Source: Coriobacteriaceae bacterium (lineage in GTDB: Bacteria > Actinomycetota > Coriobacteriia > Coriobacteriales > Coriobacteriaceae). Taken from it: a stretch of 64,000 nucleotides of DNA. Positions within the stretch are counted from its first letter, which is position 1; each line of letters begins with the position of its first letter. Positions 47,476 to 56,222 of the stretch are shown one piece after another. The position numbers and the translations under genes are program-made. The notes beneath the pieces were generated by a model that ran no database searches, was not told the origin of the DNA, and saw nothing but the letters and a program-made list of their open reading frames with translations. Where the stretch lies: NCBI GenBank assembly GCA_902399975.1, contig CABOHA010000005.1:62001-126000 (forward strand), in the 5' to 3' direction.

Positions 47476-48162
47476 TTACGCCTCAAGCGCAGCCTTGAAC
47501 CAACTCGTAATACTCGTGGGATGCGTGATGGCAGTGCCGACGACAACGGCCCAAGCGCCAGCATCGATCGCGGCGCGAGCCTCCTCGGGCGTGTGCACAC
47601 GGCCCTCGCAGATGATGGGAAGACCGGGGAATTCCTCGGTCGCCTGACGCAGAAGCGGAAGATCGGGGCCATCGGCCATGGTGCAGTCGATGGCGGCGAC
47701 ACCATGAGAAAGCGTGGTGGATACAAGGTCGAAGCCCATATCAACCGCACGGCGAATGTCCTCGATGGTGGCACAATCCGCCATCAGGAGCACACCCTCC
47801 TCGTGCAGCGGACGGAAGGTGTCCTCGACGGTCTTGCCATCGGGACGCGGACGATCGGTGGCATCGATCGCCACGATATCGGCACCCGCGGCAACGCAGG
47901 CGCGAGCGTGACGCAGCGTCGGCGTGATGTAAACGCCCTCGTGCCCATCCTTCCACAGGCCGATAACAGGAACCTCACAGCGACCCTTAATGGCGGCAAT
48001 GTCGGCAAGGCCCTGACAGCGAATGGCGGCGGCGCCGCCAAGCTCGCAAGCGCGAGACATTTGAGCCATGGTCTCGGGCGTACGAAGCGGCTCGCCCATA
48101 TACGCCTGAACGCTCACGACGAGCTTGCCCTTCAGGGATTGAATCAAAGGATCGACGGTCAT
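47476..48162 (-). CDS. nanE: N-acetylmannosamine-6-phosphate 2-epimerase
   Basis: This 228-residue TIM barrel converts ManNAc-6-P to GlcNAc-6-P. Motifs are LVVSVQAYMGEPLR at the start, PVIGLWKDGHEGVYITPT (part), IVAIDATDRPRPDG, ICEGRVHTPEE and VVVGTAITHP. It is last in the nan operon, after the kinase. Length is normal. Confidence 0.94.
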   Translation of the reverse strand: MTVDPLIQSLKGKLVVSVQAYMGEPLRTPETMAQMSRACELGGAAAIRCQGLADIAAIKGRCEVPVIGLWKDGHEGVYITPTLRHARACVAAGADIVAIDATDRPRPDGKTVEDTFRPLHEEGVLLMADCATIEDIRRAVDMGFDLVSTTLSHGVAAIDCTMADGPDLPLLRQATEEFPGLPIICEGRVHTPEEARAAIDAGAWAVVVGTAITHPTSITSWFKAALEA

Positions 48163-48185
48163 AAGGCTGCAACCTTTCTCAGAAC

Positions 48186-48216
48186 AGCCTCCCGAGGCGT
48201 GTTGTCTCGGGAGGCT
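48186..48216 (-). other. Hairpin between nanK and nanE
   Basis: AGCCTCCCGAG/CTCGGGAGGCT is an 11-bp perfect stem. There is no T-run, so it is probably a processing or stability element within the operon. Confidence 0.6.
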
Positions 48217-48232
48217 CCTACAGCAGATACGT

Positions 48233-49198
48233 TTACTTCAACGAGGCAAGAAGATGCTCAGCGGCACCGATGAGCGGAGCATCGCCCTCCAGAGAACCGA
48301 TGAGGATCGGCGTGTCCTGAAGCGGATCGAGCGCCTGGCTGGCATAGCCCTCGTGCACCGAATCCTTCCACGTCTGCGAACGCCAATCGGGACCTTGGTG
48401 AATCACGCCGCCCGAAAGCACGATGACCTCAGGGTCCAGGATGTTAGCGAGCGAGCCCAAGCTGGCACCCAACGCAAAGCCGGCATCATGGATGACCTCG
48501 GTCGCCTTTGCGTCGCCTGCACGGCACAGGTCGTTCACATCGCGACCGACCGAAGGACGGCTGGGGTCGACACGGCCAAAGCGCTCATCGTACATACGAC
48601 CAATGGAAGTGCCCGAAGCAACCGACTCCAGATGGCCGGAACGCCCGCAGGCGCAGGGAATGCCGGCGGCAGCCGAGCACTCGATGTGGCCCATATGGCC
48701 AGCAGCACCATGGAAGCCCTGCATCACGCGGCCGTTCTCGACATATGCGCCGCCGATGCCCGTACCGATGCCAAGACACAAGACGGAGAACTTGCCCTTG
48801 CCGACGCCCCAGTGGGCCTCGCCCAGAGCATGAGCTTGCACGTCGCCTACAACGGCAACGGGAAGACCGAGATCCTCGCGCAGACGCGGCCCCAACTGAA
48901 CGCCGGACCAGCCGGGCATGATCTCATTGGCATACGCGATGGCGCCCGTCTTGGGATCGACGACGCCGGCGGCACCGATACCGACGCCAAGGACCTCGAC
49001 ATCGGGATTCGCCTCGAGAGCAGCCTTGATGGACGCCTCGATACGCTGGAAGACGGCCTCGCCGCCCTCTTGGGCCTCGGTGGGAACCTCGGCCTCAAAA
49101 ACGGGATGGGGCACACTACCGTCAGCCGGGTACTCCATGATGGCAGTCGCGATCTTAGTTCCGCCGATATCGACAGAACAGACGTACTTGTTCTCCAT
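48233..49198 (-). CDS. nanK: ROK-family kinase, probable N-acetylmannosamine kinase
   Basis: This 321-residue sugar kinase has the ATP motif SVDIGGTKIATAI, the ROK signature region GIGTGIGGAYVENGRVMQGFHG (part), and HIECSAAAGIPCACGRSGHLES (part). The zinc loop CxCGxxGC has His in the last position here. Its place between nanA and nanE points to ManNAc 6-phosphorylation. Glucokinase activity cannot be excluded from sequence alone. AGGAGAG precedes its start. Confidence 0.88.
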   Translation of the reverse strand: MENKYVCSVDIGGTKIATAIMEYPADGSVPHPVFEAEVPTEAQEGGEAVFQRIEASIKAALEANPDVEVLGVGIGAAGVVDPKTGAIAYANEIMPGWSGVQLGPRLREDLGLPVAVVGDVQAHALGEAHWGVGKGKFSVLCLGIGTGIGGAYVENGRVMQGFHGAAGHMGHIECSAAAGIPCACGRSGHLESVASGTSIGRMYDERFGRVDPSRPSVGRDVNDLCRAGDAKATEVIHDAGFALGASLGSLANILDPEVIVLSGGVIHQGPDWRSQTWKDSVHEGYASQALDPLQDTPILIGSLEGDAPLIGAAEHLLASLK

Positions 49199-49299
49199 GT
49201 CGCTCTCCTTCGGAGATAAAAAACAACTATAGGAAATGCGCCGTCAGGCTAGCCGTCACAGCGCAGTAAAGGTTTTCCTGGTGCCCAAGATCGCCGAGA

Positions 49300-49340
49300 A
49301 ACCGTGTGGCCATTGACCTAATAGTCATGGCCACACGGTT
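49300..49340 (-). other. Hairpin between nanA and nanK
   Basis: The arms AACCGTGTGGCCA/TGGCCACACGGTT pair perfectly, with a further TGAC/GTCA inside. There is no T-run. Like other gaps in this operon it carries a stem-loop. Confidence 0.6.
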
Positions 49341-49370
49341 GAACGGCGAGGTCGGGTGCCTGGGAAAGCT

Positions 49371-50291
49371 TTACAGGAGGCCGTTGTCCTGGAGGACCTT
49401 CCTAATAGCCTCGACGTTCTCGCCGGTCATGGCCTTCACCGGGCGCGGCATGGTCGGGCTGTCGAAGATACCCATGAGGTTCATAGCGGTCTTGAAGGCG
49501 CCGACGCCACCGGCATAGCCCTGGACGCCCGAGGTGACATCCCAGATGTGCGAAATCTCATTGAGGCGATCCTGCTCGGCCTTGACGGTAGCCCAGTCAC
49601 CAGCCTGAGCGGCCTTCCACTGACGAACGTAGCCCTCGGGCTCAACGTTGGCGAGACCCGGGACAGAGCCGTCGGCGCCACCGAGGTAAGCGCCGTCGAC
49701 AACAACCTCGTGGCCGGTGAGGATGCTCATCGGATGGCCGTTCTTCTCGTTCTCCTGAACGAGGTAGCGGAACGAGATGTCATCACCCGAGGAATCCTTG
49801 ACGCCAGCAAGGACGCCCTCGGCGCCGAGCTTGGCAAGGAGCTTCCAGGGGAGCTTGGTGTGAACGCAGACGGGGATATCATAGGCAAAGATGGGCAGGT
49901 CGAGCTCCTCGTGCAGGATGCGGAAGTGCTCCTCGACCTCGGTCATGCCCTGCAGGGCATAGAACGGGCAGGTGGCGACGAGGGCATCGGCGCCCAGCTC
50001 CTGAGCGACCTTGCCGTGCTCAATCATGCGCTCGGTCTCGGTATCGATGATGCCGACCAGAACAGGCACGCGGTGGTCGACGATGCGGACGGCCTCGGCG
50101 ATGATCTGGCGACGACGCTCGTCGGTGGAGAAAACGACCTCACCCGAAGAGCCCAAGAAGAACAGGCCATCGACGCCGGCATCGATCATGCGGTTGATGC
50201 TGCGCTCAAAGGAGGCAACATCGAGCTGGTGATCTTCGGTATCGGGAACAACAACGGGAGGGATAACGCCGGTGAATTTCTGAGTTGCCAC
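49371..50291 (-). CDS. nanA: N-acetylneuraminate lyase (DapA/NanA family)
   Basis: This 306-residue class I aldolase of the DHDPS/NAL family has the Schiff-base Lys in AGVKDSSGDDISF (about residue 170), the GFFLGSSGE-type GLFFLGSSGEVVFS, and the Tyr in ATCPFYALQG. It would split sialic acid into ManNAc and pyruvate. The NanA assignment rests on the neighbours nanK and nanE as well as on the family, since DapA-like members are hard to separate. It starts at GTG 50291 after AAGGAG. Confidence 0.88.
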   Translation of the reverse strand: MATQKFTGVIPPVVVPDTEDHQLDVASFERSINRMIDAGVDGLFFLGSSGEVVFSTDERRRQIIAEAVRIVDHRVPVLVGIIDTETERMIEHGKVAQELGADALVATCPFYALQGMTEVEEHFRILHEELDLPIFAYDIPVCVHTKLPWKLLAKLGAEGVLAGVKDSSGDDISFRYLVQENEKNGHPMSILTGHEVVVDGAYLGGADGSVPGLANVEPEGYVRQWKAAQAGDWATVKAEQDRLNEISHIWDVTSGVQGYAGGVGAFKTAMNLMGIFDSPTMPRPVKAMTGENVEAIRKVLQDNGLL

Positions 50292-50359
50292 AAGAATCTC
50301 CTTAGTTGTCTGGCGGGCGGCCCTATGCCACCCACTCTTGTTGGCAGTGTCCAGGCCGT

Positions 50360-51211
50360 CTAGGCCAAAGAACACGAGTGGAACGTTTGGTTAAAAAAGT
50401 CTACGACTTCGTTTTCGAACGCATTGATGCGCTCGTGAGCGTATTTTGCATAGATGATATGCCTCCGGTCACACTCAAGACCGTTGAATACGGCAAACTG
50501 ATCCTTGGAATCGCTCACGGTATCCATAAGCGATGTGCCCATGAGCACCGATCCGCGCACCCGAGACGACAGCACCTCGAGGCCGCCAGGAAGCGGATTG
50601 GCAACCGCCGTGCGGGCGAGGCCCCGCTCGTCCAGAGCAGAAACCGCCAGCGCGACTCCGCCGCCAAGACCCTCGCCCCATGCAAAGATGCGGTCGGGGT
50701 CCATGCCATCAAGATTGCGCGCGACCTCCGCCAACGCGCAGCCCCAACGGACGCGCCTGACAAAAGCAGGCGAGGTAATCCCCTGCCGCAGATCGCTGGG
50801 TCCAATCGCCTCATCGTCCAGCGCAAGCACGGCATATCCCATGGCCGCAAACCTCGTCATGTGATGCCATCCCCGCACGGGTCGGTCGATGTCGTGAAAC
50901 ATCAGACATAGCGGCACAAGCTCGGATGCTCGGGCGCGACCGGCAGGCTCGATCAAACGTGCGTGGACCACATCGCCACCAAGCTCAAAGGAAACCTCGG
51001 AGTAGCGGGCATACGGATTGGCGAAATCGATCGCCGTAATGGCCAGGCCTTGAATCTCAAGATTCATAGCACATGTCTCCAAATCAGAAACATCTGCCTG
51101 AACATCACCGTGCCAGTCCCGATATTCAGAGAGCCTTGACGAAACCGTCCCGGGAATCCCCACAAGGTCGGGGACAATCAGCTCGCCGACATTGCTCTCG
51201 CACTTAGACAT
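50360..51211 (-). CDS. CE7/AXE1-like alpha/beta-hydrolase homologue lacking the nucleophile
   Basis: The 283-residue protein is a shortened relative of the esterase encoded just upstream. The shared pattern is clear: LVPLCLMFHDIDRP matches LVPLVLQFHGYPGA, and DQFAVFNGLECDRRH matches TQFAVYNNLTCEKRH. The nucleophile elbow reads AWGEGLGGGVAL instead of NGASQGGGLG, so the Ser is Gly. The acid and His positions look present. It is therefore likely inactive as an esterase and perhaps a partner or binding protein. It overlaps the active esterase gene by 8 bases. Confidence 0.8.
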   Translation of the reverse strand: MSKCESNVGELIVPDLVGIPGTVSSRLSEYRDWHGDVQADVSDLETCAMNLEIQGLAITAIDFANPYARYSEVSFELGGDVVHARLIEPAGRARASELVPLCLMFHDIDRPVRGWHHMTRFAAMGYAVLALDDEAIGPSDLRQGITSPAFVRRVRWGCALAEVARNLDGMDPDRIFAWGEGLGGGVALAVSALDERGLARTAVANPLPGGLEVLSSRVRGSVLMGTSLMDTVSDSKDQFAVFNGLECDRRHIIYAKYAHERINAFENEVVDFFNQTFHSCSLA

Positions 51212-52181
51212 GAGCCTCCCCTCCCTTGCAGAAAAACGGAATGATCAGATCGTCAAAATCCTGAATCTCCTCGTGGCCAAAGCCTTCAAAGAACTCATGA
51301 CGCTTTTCACAGGTCAGGTTGTTATAGACCGCAAACTGCGTCGCTGGCGGACAGACGGTATCGGCTGTGCCGGTGCCAAACAGCACGGGGCATTTGACCA
51401 TAGGGGCAAAGTTCTTGGAATCGAAGTACGCCAGCTTGGCATAGGCTTCGTCGATACGAGTCGAGTCCTCGTCAAACCAGCGAGACCAATAGCGCAGGCC
51501 CTCGTAGGCAATGTCGTCGGCATCCAAGTCCCAGACCAGGCGGAAATCCGACAGGAAGGGATAGAGGATGGCGGCGCGATTGATAAGCTCGCTGTTAAGT
51601 GCACAGGTCGCAATGCCCAAACCGCCGCCCTGCGACGCGCCGTTCACAAACACACGGGCAAGATTGATGCCCTCGAGCTCGCGAACGATGCGACACAGGA
51701 TGCGAATATCTTGGTGCAAGCGGACATAGTAGAGGTTGGCCGGGTCGCCGTCGATACCGGCGACGATATGGCCCGCGACCGTTGTGCCCTCAAATCCACC
51801 AATGTCCTCGGAGGGACCTCCTTGACCGGGGCAGTCGAGGGCGATGAGTGCCATGCCCATGCCCGCAAACGACGCCTGCTCAAACCAGCTGCGGCTTGCA
51901 CCCGGATATCCATGGAACTGAAGTACCAATGGCACGGGCTCGTCCGAGACGGGTTTAAGGTACTTGGCATGCAGGCGAGCGCCACACATGCCGGTATACC
52001 AGAGGTCGAAAAGCTGGCAGGTCACGGCATCTGTGACCGATGCCGTCTCGATCGCATAGTCAAGCCCGACCGCGTCGGCCTCGGCCATGCGATCCTTCCA
52101 AAAGAGATCGAAATCTGATGGACGGGGCATGGCGCCTCGATACCCACCAAATTGATGTTGTAGCTCCTGAGCACTTGGCAT
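51204..52181 (-). CDS. CE7/AXE1-family acetyl esterase, probable sialic-acid O-acetylesterase
   Basis: This 325-residue alpha/beta hydrolase of the acetyl-xylan-esterase (CE7) family has the typical start RPSDFDLFWKDRMAEA, the oxyanion region LQFHGYPGASRSWFEQ, the nucleophile elbow VNGASQGGGLG, the acid in GTADTVCPP and the His in EGFGHEEIQ. In a sialic-acid operon it probably removes O-acetyl groups from sialic acids before lyase action; that role is inferred. It starts at ATG 52181; a TTG 15 bases earlier is possible. Confidence 0.88.
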   Translation of the reverse strand: MPSAQELQHQFGGYRGAMPRPSDFDLFWKDRMAEADAVGLDYAIETASVTDAVTCQLFDLWYTGMCGARLHAKYLKPVSDEPVPLVLQFHGYPGASRSWFEQASFAGMGMALIALDCPGQGGPSEDIGGFEGTTVAGHIVAGIDGDPANLYYVRLHQDIRILCRIVRELEGINLARVFVNGASQGGGLGIATCALNSELINRAAILYPFLSDFRLVWDLDADDIAYEGLRYWSRWFDEDSTRIDEAYAKLAYFDSKNFAPMVKCPVLFGTGTADTVCPPATQFAVYNNLTCEKRHEFFEGFGHEEIQDFDDLIIPFFCKGGEAHV

Positions 52182-52217
52182 GGCTCGTGAACCCAACCTT
52201 TCGAAATCGCAACGGAG

Positions 52218-52245
52218 GTGCGCCCGGCAAGGGAACCGGGCGCAC
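52218..52245 (-). other. Hairpin between transporter ATPase and esterase genes
   Basis: GTGCGCCCGG/CCGGGCGCAC is a 10-bp perfect stem. No T-run follows. It is a possible mRNA processing or attenuation point within the operon. Confidence 0.6.
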
Positions 52246-52261
52246 GGGAGGGAAAGCGAGG

Positions 52262-53089
52262 CTACTCGCCGAGCTTGGGATGCAGCAGCGACGGCGCAGC
52301 GCCGAGCAGCATCTTGGTGTAGGGGTCCTGGGGGTGCTGGAAGACCTGCTTGGCCTCGCCCTGCTCGACGATCTTGCCGCCATTCATAACGATGATGTCG
52401 TCAGAGATATAGCGGACCGTCTGGATGTCATGGCTGATGAACACCATGGCCAGGCCGAGCTCCTTCTTAAGGTCGGTCAGCAGGTTCAGAATCTGCGCGC
52501 GGACCGAAACGTCCAGAGCCGAGGTTGGCTCGTCGGCGATGATGGCATCGGGGTTCAGCGACAGGGCACGGGCAATTGCGACGCGCTGGCGCTGGCCGCC
52601 CGAAAGCTGGCCGGGAAGAACCTCGGCGGCGGAGCTGGGCAGACCGGTGAGCTCCAAGAGCTCCTTGACGCGCTTCTCCTGCTCGGCCTCGGTACCCAGG
52701 TTGTGGACGCGCATGGGGTCGAGCAGTTGCTCGCGAACGACCATGCGGGGGTTGAGTGCCGTGGCCGGGTTCTGGAACACGACCGAGATGACGCGACCCA
52801 TGTGGCGACGGTCCTCGGCGGTACGTTTGGTAACGTCCTTGCCCTTAAAGTAGACCTTGCCGCTCGTGGGGGCCTGCAGGCCGCACATGACGTTGGCGGT
52901 GGTGGACTTACCGCAACCGGACTCGCCGACGATGCCGATCGTCTGACCGGGCATGAGCCTAATCGTTACACCCTGGACGGCGTGAACCAGGTTAGGGTGC
53001 AGAATCGAGCCGGTACGGGTCCTAAAGGTGACGTGGACGTCATCAAGGAAGATGATCGGCTCGACGCCGTTGACTGCGGTCTCGCTCAT
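52262..53089 (-). CDS. ABC transporter ATP-binding protein of the Opp/Dpp type (SatD/SiaI-like)
   Basis: This 275-residue ATPase has Walker A GIVGESGCGKSTTANV, signature [14 protein letters not shown], Walker B AIIADEPTSALDVS and H-loop ISHDIQTV. It lacks the extended C-terminal oligo_HPY domain of OppF. It is the second ATPase of the transporter whose first ATPase is fused to a permease. It is adjacent to that gene with no gap. With the nan genes downstream, the substrate is most likely sialic acid. Confidence 0.88.
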   Translation of the reverse strand: MSETAVNGVEPIIFLDDVHVTFRTRTGSILHPNLVHAVQGVTIRLMPGQTIGIVGESGCGKSTTANVMCGLQAPTSGKVYFKGKDVTKRTAEDRRHMGRVISVVFQNPATALNPRMVVREQLLDPMRVHNLGTEAEQEKRVKELLELTGLPSSAAEVLPGQLSGGQRQRVAIARALSLNPDAIIADEPTSALDVSVRAQILNLLTDLKKELGLAMVFISHDIQTVRYISDDIIVMNGGKIVEQGEAKQVFQHPQDPYTKMLLGAAPSLLHPKLGE

Positions 53090-55105
53090 CTACATCACCT
53101 CCGCGTGAGGGGTCAAACCATTTGCCTTGAGCACCTCGTCGGGGAGCTCGGAATAGAAATGCTCGGTGCCGGGCACGCGCTTGAAGACCGGACGGGTGTC
53201 CAGGCCAATACGCGGATGGCTCGAGCGGGGCGCGAAGCGATCGCCCTTGGGGAAATCGCGCGGGCTCGGAACGGCGCCGGGCACCTGGTGCAGGCGGCCC
53301 GAACCGCTCTCGATGGACAGGACGGAACCCAGAAGACCGCGGGTGTACTCGTGGATCGGGTTGGTGAGCAGCTCCTTGGTGGGCGCCTGCTCGATAACCT
53401 GACCGGCGTACATCACCGTGATGTTATGGGCGACCTCGGCGACCAGCGCCAGGTCATGCGAGACGAAGATCATGGCAAAGCCGAGCTTGGCCTGAAGGTC
53501 GTTGAGCAGCTTGATGACCTGCTTCTGGACGGTAACGTCCAGGGCGGTCGTGGGCTCGTCGCAGATGACCAGCTTGGGGTCGCGGGTAAGGGCCATAGCA
53601 ATCAGAACGCGCTGACGCTGACCACCGGAAAGCTCGTGCGGATAGCTCTCGAGCGTACGCTTGGGGTCGAGGCCCACGAGCTCCAGGAGCTCCTCGGCGC
53701 TACGGGTGCCGCCACGCTTGGTGAGCTGCTTCATCTGGGCAGAGATGAGCATGGAGGGATTGAGCGAGGACAGGGCGTCCTGATAGACCATAGCGATATC
53801 GGTACCGCGCAGGCCGAACCACTCCTTCTTACTCATCTTGAGCAGGTCGCGGCCCTCCCAGAGGACCTCGCCGGAAAGGTGCTCATCGTCGTCGGTCAGG
53901 CCCATGATGGCCAGCGTGGTGATGGACTTACCGCAACCGGACTCGCCCACCAGGCCCATGGTCTGACCAGGACGGACGTCAAAGTTGACATGGTCGACGA
54001 CGTTGATATCACCGTGATGCTCAAACTGAATGCAGAAGTCACGGACCGAGAGAATCGGTTCGACAGACTCGTCGGGCACATGGCGATCGTCACGCTTGAG
54101 CTCGACATCGCGCAGGGCGCCAAGGCGAGCGGAGAGGGACTGGGCCTGCTCCTTGTAGGCGCGAACGGGGTCGGAGACCAGCAGGTCGGCCTCGCGGCGC
54201 TTGGAGGAATCGGTCGGATCCAGGGCGGCGGAGGGAGCAGCGGCCATGGCGTCGGTAATGCCCTCGGAGAGGATGTTGAGCGCCAGGCAGGTGATCATGA
54301 TGGCCAGGCCCGGGAACAACGCCTGCCACCAACGGCCGGCGAGCACGCCGCCGCGGGCGTCGGCGAGGATGTTGCCCCAGGTAGCGGTGGGCTCCTGGAT
54401 ACCAGCGCCGATGAAGGTCAGCGAAGCCTCGAAGATGATGGCGTCGGCGACTAGGGTAACGGTGAAGACCATGATCGGGGCGATGCAGTTACGCAGAACA
54501 TGCTTGATTAAAATCCACGGAGCCTTGGCGCCGGAAACGATGACCGCGCGGACATAGTCCTCGCCGTACTCGGACACGATGTTGGCGCGCACGATACGGG
54601 CAATCTGCGGAGTGTACATAAAGCCGATGGCGAAGATGATCGACGGCACGGAGTTGCCCAGGATGGAGACGAAGACGGCCGCGAGGGCGATGCCCGGGAT
54701 GGACATGATGATGTCCAAGATACGCATGATCGTCTCGGAGACGGCCTTGCGCGAAACCGCTGCAAGGGCGCCCACGACCGAGCCGCAGACCAGAGCCATG
54801 GCAGTGGCGCCAAAGCCGATAATCAGCGAGTAACGACCACCGTAGAGCATACGCGACAGAATATCGCGACCCTTATCGTCGGTACCGAAGATAAATCCGT
54901 TGCCGGGAGCCTGGCGAGCCGTAAAGATCTCGACCGGGCTATAGGGGGCAAGAAGGGGCGCCAGAATCGCAGTCAGGGCGACCAGCACCAGCACGGCGGC
55001 GGCAATCTTAGAAGACAGCGTCATCTTCTTCCAGCCACCGAGCTTGAGCCCCTTGGAGGCAGCCTTCTCGAGCTGCTCGGTTTGCTTCTCTCGAATCTTT
55101 ACCAT
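53090..55105 (-). CDS. Fused ABC permease-ATPase (DppC-DppD fusion, SatC/SiaG-like)
   Basis: This 671-residue two-domain protein has, at about residues 1-300, a DppC-type permease with membrane helices. It includes the N-terminal helix KIAAAVLVLVALTAIL and the EAA loop RAVIVSGAKAPWILIKHVLRN (part). Residues 350-670 are an ATPase with Walker A GLVGESGCGKSITTLA, signature LSGGQRQRVLIAMA, Walker B LVICDEPTTALDVT and H-loop VSHDLALV. A fusion of this kind fits sialic-acid Sat/Sia-type ABC importers as I remember them. It lies between a separate permease and a second ATPase. Confidence 0.9.
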   Translation of the reverse strand: MVKIREKQTEQLEKAASKGLKLGGWKKMTLSSKIAAAVLVLVALTAILAPLLAPYSPVEIFTARQAPGNGFIFGTDDKGRDILSRMLYGGRYSLIIGFGATAMALVCGSVVGALAAVSRKAVSETIMRILDIIMSIPGIALAAVFVSILGNSVPSIIFAIGFMYTPQIARIVRANIVSEYGEDYVRAVIVSGAKAPWILIKHVLRNCIAPIMVFTVTLVADAIIFEASLTFIGAGIQEPTATWGNILADARGGVLAGRWWQALFPGLAIMITCLALNILSEGITDAMAAAPSAALDPTDSSKRREADLLVSDPVRAYKEQAQSLSARLGALRDVELKRDDRHVPDESVEPILSVRDFCIQFEHHGDINVVDHVNFDVRPGQTMGLVGESGCGKSITTLAIMGLTDDDEHLSGEVLWEGRDLLKMSKKEWFGLRGTDIAMVYQDALSSLNPSMLISAQMKQLTKRGGTRSAEELLELVGLDPKRTLESYPHELSGGQRQRVLIAMALTRDPKLVICDEPTTALDVTVQKQVIKLLNDLQAKLGFAMIFVSHDLALVAEVAHNITVMYAGQVIEQAPTKELLTNPIHEYTRGLLGSVLSIESGSGRLHQVPGAVPSPRDFPKGDRFAPRSSHPRIGLDTRPVFKRVPGTEHFYSELPDEVLKANGLTPHAEVM

Positions 55106-55108
55106 AAT

Positions 55109-56065
55109 CTACACCGTCCTGATGCGCGGGTTGATGAGCAGGTAGAGCATGTCAACCACGATGTTGATGATGATGAAGGCAAGAGCAACGACGATGACGA
55201 CGCCCTGAACCAGGTTCGCCTCGTTGCCCTGAACGCCCTGCAGAATCGCGGTGCCCATGCCGGGGAGGTTGAAGATAACCTCGATGACGACGGCGCCGCC
55301 CATGAGGTAACCGATCTTAAGACCGAGGGTGGTGACCGGGGTGATCAGCGCATTGCGAAGAACGTTGATACCGACGACGACCTTCTCGGGAACGCCGGCG
55401 CCGCGAGCCATACGGACATAGTCCTTGTCGAGCTCCTCGACCATGGCGGTACGCACGATACGAGTCATCTGGCCCGTCAGCGGAAATGCCAAGGCGATGG
55501 CGGGCATAATCATGCGGCCCAGATAACCAGCCGGATTCGTGGTGAAGTGAGGCAGAGCACCCGATGCCGGGAGCACCTTAAGGTAGGAAGAGAACAGCAG
55601 GATCAACAGAACGGCAAGCCAGAACGACGGGGTTGCCAAGCCGGCGATGGAAAAGACGCGGATCACTTGGTCCGGCCATTTGTCGCGATACAGTGCCGCG
55701 ATGACGCCGAGCAAAAACGAAACGACCGCACCGATGGCAAGGCCGATGAAGGTCAGCTGCATCGTGACGGGCAGGGCCGTGGAGATGCGCTTGGCAACGG
55801 AGTTGCGAGCAGCACCATAGGTGCCCATGTCGCCATGGATCAAATCGCCCATATAGCGCACGTAGCGCACGGGCCAGGGGTCGTCCAGACCATACTTCTC
55901 ATGGTACTCGGCAACCGCCTCGGGCGAGGCACCGTCACCCAACGCCGTGTAGGCGGGGTCGGTCTTGGAGAACGACATAAGGAAGAACACCAGGACGGTG
56001 ACGCCCAATGCCATGATCGGCAGCGCCACAAGACGCCTTCCAATCAAACGTAGCAAGTTGTTCAC
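55109..56065 (-). CDS. ABC transporter permease of the Dpp/Opp type (SatB/SiaF-like)
   Basis: This 318-residue DppB-type permease has the N-terminal RRLVALPIMALGVTVLVFFL (part), several membrane helices and the EAA loop RMARGAGVPEKVVVGINVLRN (part). It starts at GTG 56065 just after AAAGGGGAG; a longer TTG form is unlikely. It partners with the fused permease-ATPase, 3 bases downstream. Confidence 0.9.
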   Translation of the reverse strand: MNNLLRLIGRRLVALPIMALGVTVLVFFLMSFSKTDPAYTALGDGASPEAVAEYHEKYGLDDPWPVRYVRYMGDLIHGDMGTYGAARNSVAKRISTALPVTMQLTFIGLAIGAVVSFLLGVIAALYRDKWPDQVIRVFSIAGLATPSFWLAVLLILLFSSYLKVLPASGALPHFTTNPAGYLGRMIMPAIALAFPLTGQMTRIVRTAMVEELDKDYVRMARGAGVPEKVVVGINVLRNALITPVTTLGLKIGYLMGGAVVIEVIFNLPGMGTAILQGVQGNEANLVQGVVIVVALAFIIINIVVDMLYLLINPRIRTV

Positions 56066-56127
56066 GTTCTCTCCCCTTTCTTTTGTCGGTAGGACCAACT
56101 GGTATATGAGTACGGATACTCATTACA

Positions 56128-56160
56128 AGACCCGAGCGACATCGAGGTCGCCCGGGTCTT
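56128..56160. terminator. Hairpin between the binding-protein and permease genes
   Basis: The stem AGACCCG...GCGAC/GTCGC...CGGGTCT is followed by TTTGTTT on the plus strand and by CTTGTAATG on the minus strand. It probably reduces read-through from the SBP gene into the permease genes. Confidence 0.6.
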
Positions 56161-56222
56161 TGTTTCAACTATGAGGATACGGTCCCAACGACCGACATCC
56201 TGCATACAGACTCAAGCGAGTC

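Noticed and set aside
52040-54454. 804-codon plus-strand frame opposite the transporter ATPases
   Set aside because: Antisense of strongly supported ABC genes; no ribosome site and a repetitive composition mirrored from Walker and signature codons.
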